Below are positions 1 to 5,452 of a DNA stretch of 7,724 nt, piece by piece; position 1 is the first letter of the stretch, and each line of letters opens with the position of its first letter. The notes under the pieces are model-generated. The model did not search any database, was not told the DNA's origin, and saw only the letters and a program-made list of their open reading frames with translations. A program made the translations under genes and the position numbers. Source of the DNA: Fidelibacterota bacterium (GTDB lineage: Bacteria; Marinisomatota; Marinisomatia; SCGC-AAA003-L08; TMED6); the NCBI GenBank assembly GCA_002710085.1, contig PAOX01000020.1, positions 2,246-9,969 of the forward strand, in the 5' to 3' direction.

Positions 1-170
1 CCAAACATTTTAATGATAACAAATAAGATAGCACCTGTTGCTATAGTATTACCAAGTAAGGCTACCGCAGCATTATTTGGAGATAAATTATCACCCATAA
101 TTCCTGATCCAACAACAGTTGCAACAAGAAAAAAAGACCCAATAAATTCAGATATATATTTCATATTCAT
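1..170 (-). CDS. Aquaporin / MIP-family channel, partial (N-terminal about 57 residues)
   Basis: The reading frame starts at ATG 168-170 (a second ATG at 162-164 would remove two residues) and runs off the left edge, so only the first quarter of the protein is seen. The visible part starts MNMKYISEFIGSFFLVATVV, a typical first helix of a major intrinsic protein. It continues with GSGIMG, a short polar loop, and LLGNTIATGAILFVI, the start of helix 2. The NPA motifs lie beyond the edge. The subgroup resembles the aquaglyceroporins encoded beside arsC, such as S. meliloti AqpS, which pass As(OH)3. Its start is 6 bases after the porin stop, so it is probably translated from the same mRNA; no Shine-Dalgarno sequence is visible. 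The family call is firm. The arsenite role is inferred from the arsC two genes upstream, and a glycerol or water channel remains possible. Confidence 0.82.
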   Translation of the reverse strand, partial: MNMKYISEFIGSFFLVATVVGSGIMGDNLSPNNAAVALLGNTIATGAILFVIIKMF

Positions 171-176
171 ATAAAT

Positions 177-1130
177 CTAAAATTTAAATTCAAAATTTAG
201 CATAAACATTGTAGTACTATCACCTTCTTCAGGATTGCTTATTCTTATATTTGGAGTCATAGTTAAACCTTTTTCAGGTTTATAATTAAGTCCAATAATC
301 ATATCAGTATTTGCATCTCCATCATTATATTTATCTGATTCATAGTTATCTATATAAAATAGTCCTTGTAACTTTTCAGTAAACTGATAACTAATATATG
401 TCGCAATTATTTGCTTAGTTAAATTACTACCATCATCTCTATATCTATCTAACTCACCACCTACTCTTAAACCATTTTTAGCATATCCACTATATAAACT
501 TAAAAGCATGGTATTGTTTGTAATTATTGCAGATTCTTCATCCTCTTGCTCTTCATCATAAGGTTCAAACGCAAAAGAAAGACCTATATTAAATCCATCA
601 TTTTTTACAAGCTTCTTTTCTCCGTAGACAAGTTGAATAGATGTTTTTTTATGTTCATCATTTTCAGTCTCTTTATAACCAGAACCATTTGTATACATAA
701 TACTATAATTCAGATTATTCATTTTTCCAGAATAAGCAACACCAATATCTGCTGAACTTGAGAATTTATATTTATCCATTGCTGATTTTTGCAAAAATCT
801 AAAACCCCATGTTTTTTCAGTCACGTTAAATATATTCATCCCTTGCATCCCAAAAGTCAGTTTACCTATTGGAGATTTCCAGTCAAGTTTTGCATTTTTT
901 AAATAAACATTAATCGGTGAGCTTTTATAATCTATATCTGTTTGAAATTTATATGAAATATTTTCAGATAATGTTTCTTGATAGGTAAAATAAACACGCT
1001 TCAAACCAAAACCATCATCATTGATAGCATCTTCACTTAAATCATATGTATAATCAAAATAAGTAACTCCGCTAAAAGTTCCTTGCGTATATATAACTGT
1101 CAACAACAAAGATAATAATATTTTTTTCAT
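177..1130 (-). CDS. Outer-membrane beta-barrel protein, porin-like (OprO/OprP-type superfamily)
   Basis: This 317-residue protein opens with a Sec signal peptide (MKKILLSLLLTVIYTQG, cleavage near residue 17-20). The rest alternates polar and hydrophobic residues, as in beta strands, and it ends in aromatic FEFKF, the usual outer-membrane assembly signal. The stretch GFGLKRVYFTYQETLSENIS (40-59), the following FQTDIDY, and EKTWGFRFLQKSAMD (105-119) resemble porins related to the phosphate-selective OprO/OprP group, though this one is short for that group. A very acidic loop (DEEQEDEES, about 192-200) argues against a simple anion-selective pore. The start ATG shares one base with the arsC stop (TAATG), and a purine-rich AGAGAGG lies 10 bases upstream. 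Its place between arsC and an aquaporin suggests an outer-membrane gate for phosphate, arsenate or a related solute, but the substrate is not known from sequence. Confidence 0.8.
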   Translation of the reverse strand: MKKILLSLLLTVIYTQGTFSGVTYFDYTYDLSEDAINDDGFGLKRVYFTYQETLSENISYKFQTDIDYKSSPINVYLKNAKLDWKSPIGKLTFGMQGMNIFNVTEKTWGFRFLQKSAMDKYKFSSSADIGVAYSGKMNNLNYSIMYTNGSGYKETENDEHKKTSIQLVYGEKKLVKNDGFNIGLSFAFEPYDEEQEDEESAIITNNTMLLSLYSGYAKNGLRVGGELDRYRDDGSNLTKQIIATYISYQFTEKLQGLFYIDNYESDKYNDGDANTDMIIGLNYKPEKGLTMTPNIRISNPEEGDSTTMFMLNFEFKF

Positions 1131-1570
1131 TATAAATTTTCCTCTCTTTTAAATATTTTAATCTTATCTAAAATTAATTCTCTTACTTCTGAATATTTTT
1201 GCTTTGTATCTGATTCATTTCCTTTGAAATTTGCAGGATCAGGAATATCCCAATGTACATGCTTATTTACATTTAAAGTTGGACATTTATCTTTAGCATC
1301 CCCACATAATGTGATAACTAAATCAAATTTTTCTATTTCATCATTATTAATTTTTTTTGATTTATGATGGGAAATATCAATTCCAACTTCATTCATTGTA
1401 TGAACTGTATATGGATTTAATCCATGAGCTTCAGTTCCAGCACTTTTGATATCTATTTTTTGTGGTAATATTTGTTTTGCAAACCCTTCAGCCATTTGGG
1501 ATCTGCAAGAATTTCCTGTGCATAGAAATAATATAGATTTTATTTTATTCTGGATATCCAATACGTTCAA
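1130..1570 (-). CDS. arsC: Arsenate reductase, thioredoxin-coupled, low-molecular-weight phosphatase fold
   Basis: It reduces As(V) to As(III) in the cytoplasm through a cysteine relay recycled by thioredoxin. The phosphatase P-loop CTGNSCR lies at residues 17-23 (nucleophile C17, with C22 and R23). The relay cysteines are C89 (in TLCGDA) and C96 (in DKCP). The spacing C17/C22/C89/C96 equals C10/C15/C82/C89 of B. subtilis ArsC shifted by seven, and SAGTEAHGLNP and the general-acid D111 (DIPDP) are also present. Total length of 146 fits the family. The start is uncertain: no ATG precedes the P-loop. TTG 1568-1570 (used here) overlaps phoU by 26 bases, TTG 1559-1561 overlaps it by 15, and an ATA at 1541-1543 would give the family-like KSILFLC N-terminus without overlap. 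The gene sits between phoU and the porin. A low-molecular-weight tyrosine phosphatase is unlikely because the relay cysteines are intact. Confidence 0.93.
   Translation of the reverse strand: MNVLDIQNKIKSILFLCTGNSCRSQMAEGFAKQILPQKIDIKSAGTEAHGLNPYTVHTMNEVGIDISHHKSKKINNDEIEKFDLVITLCGDAKDKCPTLNVNKHVHWDIPDPANFKGNESDTKQKYSEVRELILDKIKIFKREENL
1138..1147 (-). promoter_or_regulatory. Ribosome binding site of the porin gene
   Basis: The minus strand reads AGAGAGGAAA, ending 7 bases before the porin ATG at 1128-1130, inside the last codons of arsC. It is a partial Shine-Dalgarno match (GAGG). Together with the one-base TAATG stop/start overlap it supports coupled translation from arsC into the porin gene and confirms the porin start. 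Confidence 0.5.
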
Positions 1571-2210
1571 AAGGGTTTACAATACTAGATACTAAATTTC
1601 TTGAATGAGCAGCTATTCTTTTCAAATATCTTGCATAAAGACATAATGAACCAGCTATTTCTGGAGATAAATCATTACTTGCACCTGATACAATAGAATT
1701 CACAATATCATTGCTTGTAGATGATATATCTGTTTTATAATCTATCATTAATTTTCTTGCTAAGTCAATATCTTGTGATTTAAATGTATCAATAGCTTTA
1801 TTAAGAAATTCAACGGTTGCTTTTTCCATATCTGTAAGTTGTTTTTCAAAATTTCCTGCTGATAATTTTTTAGGATGCTGAACAGCTAAATCATAGATAT
1901 TCTTTGTGTAATCACCTATTCTTTCAATATCAATAACCACACTTACAAGTATTAAACCTGACCCTATATCATCTTTTCCACCAACAGCTAAATGAGTCAT
2001 CACTTTCCTTCTAACATCTCTTTCAAATTCATTTATTTTTTTATCCATTGCATAGATATCAATAGGAATTTCTGCAGTATCAGAAGATCTCAAAGATTTA
2101 ATAGATTCATTAAACATTTCTCGATCAATTTCAAGCATTTCATGGCATTCTAATAATGCTTGCTCATATAAGCTGTCAGATTTAAAAATTTCAAAAATTT
2201 GTTTAAACAT
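1545..2210 (-). CDS. phoU: PhoU-family phosphate transport regulator, stand-alone
   Basis: This 221-residue, all-helical protein is made of two three-helix PhoU repeats. The first contains INEFERDVRRKV (59-70) and the metal-site-like DIERIGDYTKNI (94-105). The second ends with RYLKRIAAHSRNLVSSIVNP (194-213), where the usual acidic residue of the motif is replaced (AAH rather than AD). It is cytoplasmic. PhoU proteins bind metal clusters and restrain phosphate transport or signalling. Many Na+/phosphate cotransporters carry a PhoU domain fused at the C terminus (E. coli YjbB is the model), and here that domain is a separate gene 3 bases after the transporter, so it most likely controls that transporter rather than an ABC Pst system, none of which is visible. 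Upstream of its ATG is a G-rich run (GGGGGTAG) formed by the transporter's last codons, a possible ribosome binding site. Its 3' end abuts or overlaps arsC. Confidence 0.9.
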   Translation of the reverse strand: MFKQIFEIFKSDSLYEQALLECHEMLEIDREMFNESIKSLRSSDTAEIPIDIYAMDKKINEFERDVRRKVMTHLAVGGKDDIGSGLILVSVVIDIERIGDYTKNIYDLAVQHPKKLSAGNFEKQLTDMEKATVEFLNKAIDTFKSQDIDLARKLMIDYKTDISSTSNDIVNSIVSGASNDLSPEIAGSLCLYARYLKRIAAHSRNLVSSIVNPFERIGYPE

Positions 2211-2213
2211 ACG

Positions 2214-3326
2214 CTACCCCCAAAAGTAAATAAATATAAATGGTAATATAAAGAAAAATACGATTAAATATAATAGTGGCAAAAACCTATTATCAACTGC
2301 TTTTTCTGAAAGCCAATCTGCTAAATCAAGTGGAATATTTTTCAATAATGGATTGAGAAATATTATAATTATTCCAAAAATATTAAAAAACAAATGGGCA
2401 AAACCAGCTACCATTGCAGTTACATTTAATGTTAATGATGCTAATAAAGCTGTTACAGTAGTTCCAACATTTGCTCCAATTGTAAAAGGATATAATTGAT
2501 GTAACCTTACAACTCCAGCTCCAGCTAAAGGAACAATAGTTGATGTTGTAATAGATGAACTTTGTACCATTATAGTTAATATTATCCCAAATGCCATTGC
2601 TCTAGCAGCAGACTTAAAAATATAGTCATCAAAATATTGTTGTATATTACTTAGAACTAAACTTCTTAATAATTTTACAATAAAAAATAACATAGCAAAA
2701 GTTAAAAGTACACTTAGTATGATATATAATGTGGTGCTGTCAAAACTTAAACTTTCTACATGTTTAGAACCCCATTTAATAGCAGCTTTAATAGGACTTT
2801 TAAATACCTCATCTGTACTTATTGTTCCAAATAGTAAAGTTCCCAAACCTGTAGCTGTTCTTTCTATTAATCCAATTCCAAAATATTGTTTAGTTATTAT
2901 TTCAATTGGCAATAAAATAATAACTGATAAAACATTAAATATATCATGATGAGTTGCAGCTGAAAAGGCACGTTTAAATTCATTCCCTCTTCTAATGTGC
3001 CCCATTGATACAATAGTATTTGTTACTGTAGTACCAATATTTGCGCCCATAATCATTGGAATAGCGCCAGACAAAGTTACAGCTCCAGTACTAACCATCC
3101 CTACAATAAGAGAAGTAGTTGTTGATGAACTTTGAAATAATGTTGTAGCTAAAATACCTACTAAAAGAGCAATAAAAGGATTGCTTGTAGTTGTCATAAT
3201 TTGATTTGCAAAATCACCTCCCAATGCCTTAATTCCGCTAGACAAACCTTTAATTCCAACTAGAAATAGATAAAGTGCTAAAATAACACCTAAAATTTTA
3301 AATACAGTCTTTAATTTATCATTCAT
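2214..3326 (-). CDS. nptA: Na+/phosphate cotransporter family protein (NptA / Na_Pi_cotrans)
   Basis: This 370-residue inner-membrane protein has about eight to ten hydrophobic segments. It contains the two inverted Na_Pi_cotrans repeats that define the family: QSSSTTTS (65-72) followed by GANIGTT (94-100), and QSSSITTS (255-262) followed by GANVGTT (284-290). The QSSS motifs form the sodium and phosphate site in this family. It ends soon after the last membrane segment (FFFILPFIFIYFWG), so it lacks the C-terminal PhoU domain of YjbB-type members, and that domain is supplied by the next gene. It is the first gene after the 90-base gap and probably heads the operon. The start ATG 3324-3326 has only a weak GAGA-like site upstream (AGAGATAATCA). 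Arsenate is a phosphate analogue, so a transporter of this kind could carry it too; that is inference. The family assignment is secure. Confidence 0.93.
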   Translation of the reverse strand: MNDKLKTVFKILGVILALYLFLVGIKGLSSGIKALGGDFANQIMTTTSNPFIALLVGILATTLFQSSSTTTSLIVGMVSTGAVTLSGAIPMIMGANIGTTVTNTIVSMGHIRRGNEFKRAFSAATHHDIFNVLSVIILLPIEIITKQYFGIGLIERTATGLGTLLFGTISTDEVFKSPIKAAIKWGSKHVESLSFDSTTLYIILSVLLTFAMLFFIVKLLRSLVLSNIQQYFDDYIFKSAARAMAFGIILTIMVQSSSITTSTIVPLAGAGVVRLHQLYPFTIGANVGTTVTALLASLTLNVTAMVAGFAHLFFNIFGIIIIFLNPLLKNIPLDLADWLSEKAVDNRFLPLLYLIVFFFILPFIFIYFWG

Positions 3327-3338
3327 TGATTATCTCTA

Positions 3339-3401
3339 TTTAATATGAAATAAATAACATCTAAAACTAATAAAAATAGTATAAGTATTCATATTATTAA
3401 A
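3339..3401. repeat. Inverted repeat in the 90-base gap, possible operator
   Basis: The arm AATATGAA at 3342-3349 is mirrored by TTCATATT at 3388-3395, separated by 38 bases. The match extends outward as TTTAATATGAA (3339-3349) against TTCATATTATTAAA (3388-3401) if one 3-base insertion is allowed. The repeats flank the -10 candidate at 3378-3383. This could bind a dimeric regulator, but AT-rich DNA produces such pairs easily. Apart from this pair, the promoter candidate and the palindrome at its edge, the gap shows no Pho box, RNA gene or small ORF. Confidence 0.25.
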
Positions 3402-3406
3402 TTCCA
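3378..3406 (-). promoter_or_regulatory. Weak sigma-70-like promoter candidate before the phosphate/arsenic operon
   Basis: On the minus strand, TATACT (3378-3383) lies 17 bases downstream of TGGAAT (3401-3406). The -10 element is good, while the -35 matches only three of six consensus positions. It would give a leader of about 45 bases before the nptA ATG. Background A+T is so high that such hexamers arise often by chance. The placement, in the only intergenic gap and just ahead of the first transport gene, is the main support. Confidence 0.25.
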
Positions 3407-3416
3407 TTTTTTTAAA

Positions 3417-4283
3417 TTAATTCCAAAATTTTGGAATGAGCTGAGGAGTTTTAGTTCTGTATGCTTTATAAGACTCTAAATCACCCCATCTTTTCTGAGC
3501 TTTTATTTCTAATAAGTTGATACCGCTAATTTTATTTAACAAGGTATAGACAAATAAAGGTGAAAGTATCGTCAGATAATCTATACCACTTAGTGAAGGT
3601 ATTGTTATTATAAAAACACCTATCCATAGAATAATTTCACCAAAATAATTTGGATGTCTAGATAATGACCATAAACCAGAACTTATAAACTGATCTTTAT
3701 TTTCAGGGTTATTTTTAAACTTTGTCTTTTGATAATCAGCAATCACTTCAAATAAAAAGCCAAAAATCCACAATGCTAATCCTAAATAAACAAAATAATA
3801 ATTATTATGCTCTACTTGAGATGTCAACACTTTTAAAGCGGCAATAGATGTTAATGAAACCCATAAACCAGACACAGTAAACCAAACTAAAAATTTAGAC
3901 GGAACTTGTTTTACTTCCTTAAATCTATCATCTTCCCCAACCTTAAAAACTCTATAAAACAAGAATACACCTAGCCTTAAAGTCCATACAGAGATTAGGA
4001 TACCTAATAAAGCAGAATCAAAATCAATTGAGCCTAAAATTTTATTTTTTTGATATAAAGCAAAACCTATAACTGATAAATATGCAACCATACCTGTAAA
4101 ATCATAAAACTTTTCAGTTTTATTTAAAAAAGACGGAATAAATATAATCCAATGAATCAAAAAGGATATAGATATACAATAATAAATAAGAGGGATACCA
4201 TTTAGAATTAAACTATCAGCAGAAATAAAATAAGCGATAGAGCCTGGAATTAATAAACAAACTAATATTACTACAAGAAACAT
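3417..4283 (-). CDS. DUF1295 / steroid 5-alpha-reductase-like integral membrane protein
   Basis: This 288-residue inner-membrane protein has about seven or eight helices. Family landmarks in order are TEKFYDFTG (56-64), WTLRLGVFLFYR (100-111), GEDDRF (116-121), FEVIADYQKTKFK (178-190), GLWSLSRHPNYFGEIILW (203-220) and the C-terminal WGDLESYKAYRTKTPQLIPKF. The RHPNYFGE segment is the cofactor-binding signature shared by steroid 5-alpha-reductases and isoprenylcysteine methyltransferase-like enzymes, which reduce or methylate lipid-like substrates using NADPH or S-adenosylmethionine. The substrate cannot be named. Its start is well supported by AAGGAGA five bases before the ATG. It follows the hydrolase gene by 11 bases and is followed by the 90-base gap, so it likely ends the upstream operon. 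No functional link to the arsenic genes is visible. Confidence 0.88.
   Translation of the reverse strand: MFLVVILVCLLIPGSIAYFISADSLILNGIPLIYYCISISFLIHWIIFIPSFLNKTEKFYDFTGMVAYLSVIGFALYQKNKILGSIDFDSALLGILISVWTLRLGVFLFYRVFKVGEDDRFKEVKQVPSKFLVWFTVSGLWVSLTSIAALKVLTSQVEHNNYYFVYLGLALWIFGFLFEVIADYQKTKFKNNPENKDQFISSGLWSLSRHPNYFGEIILWIGVFIITIPSLSGIDYLTILSPLFVYTLLNKISGINLLEIKAQKRWGDLESYKAYRTKTPQLIPKFWN
3420..3437. repeat. Perfect 18-base palindrome at the 3' end of the DUF1295 gene
   Basis: The sequence ATTCCAAAATTTTGGAAT reads identically on both strands and encodes the last residues (PKFWN region) of the gene ending at 3417. As RNA it could form a 7-bp, AT-rich stem with a 4-base loop. The minus-strand sequence after it is A-rich rather than a U-tract, so it is a poor intrinsic terminator. 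It may be a chance palindrome or a weak 3'-end structure. Confidence 0.4.
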
Positions 4284-4288
4284 TCAAA

Positions 4289-4295
4289 TCTCCTT
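4289..4295 (-). promoter_or_regulatory. Strong Shine-Dalgarno site for the DUF1295 gene
   Basis: AAGGAGA on the minus strand lies five bases before the ATG at 4281-4283 and touches the TAA stop of the hydrolase gene at 4295-4297. It is the only near-consensus Shine-Dalgarno sequence in the window and fixes the start of the downstream gene. Other starts here depend on overlap or on weak purine runs. Confidence 0.85.
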
Positions 4296-5449
4296 TATAA
4301 GGTTATTTCATCAACAATTAAAATAATGTCCAAAACATTTAAAGTCCCATCACTATTCATATCTGCTATTTCAAATTCTTGATCACTTGGATCTTGAATA
4401 TCTAAAATAAAATTAATTATAATGACAATATCTTGAATATTTAATAAGCCATCATCATTAACATCACCATTAATATTTAAATAAGAAAATAAAAATTGAT
4501 AGGAATCATTAAGAATAGAATCCCAATAAGCATTTGGTCCCCCGCCTAAATTTAGGTTACCATTGATTGCTCCATAATATTCATGAGGTTCACTTTCTTC
4601 TAACACAATACTGTGGGATATATAAAAACTATTCATTTTTTCAGATATTTTTGATGAACCGTAAACTACAGGTAATGTTATTCCCAGTGTAAAAGGATAA
4701 CCTTCATCATAAGGTACAACTATATCGTTTGTACCATGGAACAAAGCTACTGGAATATTCTCGTAGCTATCTATAAATTCTAAATCTGAAATCGCTCCCC
4801 ACATAGAAACAACTGCAGCAGGTTTATTTGAATGTATAAAAGTATTTCCTTCACAATCAATACATCCAAGATCTGGATCAAAATCATTTCCAAATGTAGA
4901 TAATGGTCTTTCTGAATCCTCAAGATATGCTAAATGTAGACCAATGAATGAACCAGCGCTACTGCCCCATAAAAATATTTTTTCTGGATTAATATTAAAT
5001 TCATCATGATATTCTCTTAAAAAACGAATTATTGCACTTCCATCTTGAATTCCTCTATATACCGCTCTTTCACCACTATAACTGCTTAAAATATTAAGAC
5101 CTAAGCGATACTCCATAGATATTGCAACATAACCCCTCCTTGCACTTTCTTTACATAATTCAACCATATCTTGAGCATCTTTACTGCCAAGAAAAAAAGA
5201 ACCGGAATGAGCAAAAATAATAACAGGCCTGTCATCCATTGTATCTCCTTCAGGCTCATAGATGTCCATATGAAGATCAATATCATTGGTGTTCCATTCA
5301 AATAAGAATAAAAAAGGTAAATCAGGAGCATTGCCATAAACTATATCTGGAGTTACTGTAACTTCACTAAATATTTCATCAATAAAACGAGTATCTTGTG
5401 TAAATGCTAGCATTGTAAGTATAAGAAATATTAGCTTTTTAGTAAACAT
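4295..5449 (-). CDS. Secreted alpha/beta-hydrolase (carboxylesterase-like) with C-terminal dockerin-type repeats
   Basis: This 384-residue exported enzyme starts with a short signal peptide (MFTKKLIFLILTMLAFTQ). The esterase domain covers about residues 30-325. It has HSGSFFLGS (81-89) at the oxyanion-hole position (HGGG in related esterases), the nucleophile elbow GSSAG (162-166, Ser164), GTNDIVVPY with likely acid Asp242, and His289 in EPHEYYG, a complete triad. DLGCIDCEG holds a CxxC pair (C196, C199). After the catalytic domain come two calcium-loop repeats of dockerin type, DVNDDGLLNIQD (329-340) and DMNSDGTLNVLD (363-374), each followed by a hydrophobic helix. Such tails usually anchor or sort secreted proteins. 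No cohesin or scaffold is visible. The gene follows the HLHP protein by 3 bases without a clear ribosome binding site. The substrate is unknown; esterase is likelier than peptidase. Confidence 0.85.
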   Translation of the reverse strand: MFTKKLIFLILTMLAFTQDTRFIDEIFSEVTVTPDIVYGNAPDLPFLFLFEWNTNDIDLHMDIYEPEGDTMDDRPVIIFAHSGSFFLGSKDAQDMVELCKESARRGYVAISMEYRLGLNILSSYSGERAVYRGIQDGSAIIRFLREYHDEFNINPEKIFLWGSSAGSFIGLHLAYLEDSERPLSTFGNDFDPDLGCIDCEGNTFIHSNKPAAVVSMWGAISDLEFIDSYENIPVALFHGTNDIVVPYDEGYPFTLGITLPVVYGSSKISEKMNSFYISHSIVLEESEPHEYYGAINGNLNLGGGPNAYWDSILNDSYQFLFSYLNINGDVNDDGLLNIQDIVIIINFILDIQDPSDQEFEIADMNSDGTLNVLDIILIVDEITL

Positions 5450-5452
5450 AGT

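Noticed and set aside
546..755. Plus-strand ORF of 69 codons
   Set aside because: It lies fully inside the porin gene on the opposite strand, its product has no recognisable domain, and its composition looks like reversed AT-rich coding sequence.
1545..1570. PhoU-ArsC fusion broken by a frameshift
   Set aside because: Both proteins end and begin near the usual family boundaries (PhoU about 220 residues, ArsC P-loop near residue 10-17), so two separate genes with a short overlap explain the data. A sequencing error cannot be fully excluded.
2719..2949. Plus-strand ORF of 76 codons
   Set aside because: It is antisense to the Na+/phosphate cotransporter, whose motifs are intact throughout; there is no start signal or family resemblance.
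3327..3416. Pho box before the phosphate transporter gene
   Set aside because: No pair of CTGTCAT-like direct repeats could be found on either strand of the gap.
3420..3437. Intrinsic terminator for the upstream operon
   Set aside because: The stem is AT-rich and short, and on the transcribed strand it is followed by A-rich sequence, not a run of U.
5101..5337. Minus-strand ORF of 78 codons in another frame
   Set aside because: It is a frame-shifted shadow within the hydrolase gene, whose HSGSF motif region is encoded in the correct frame here.
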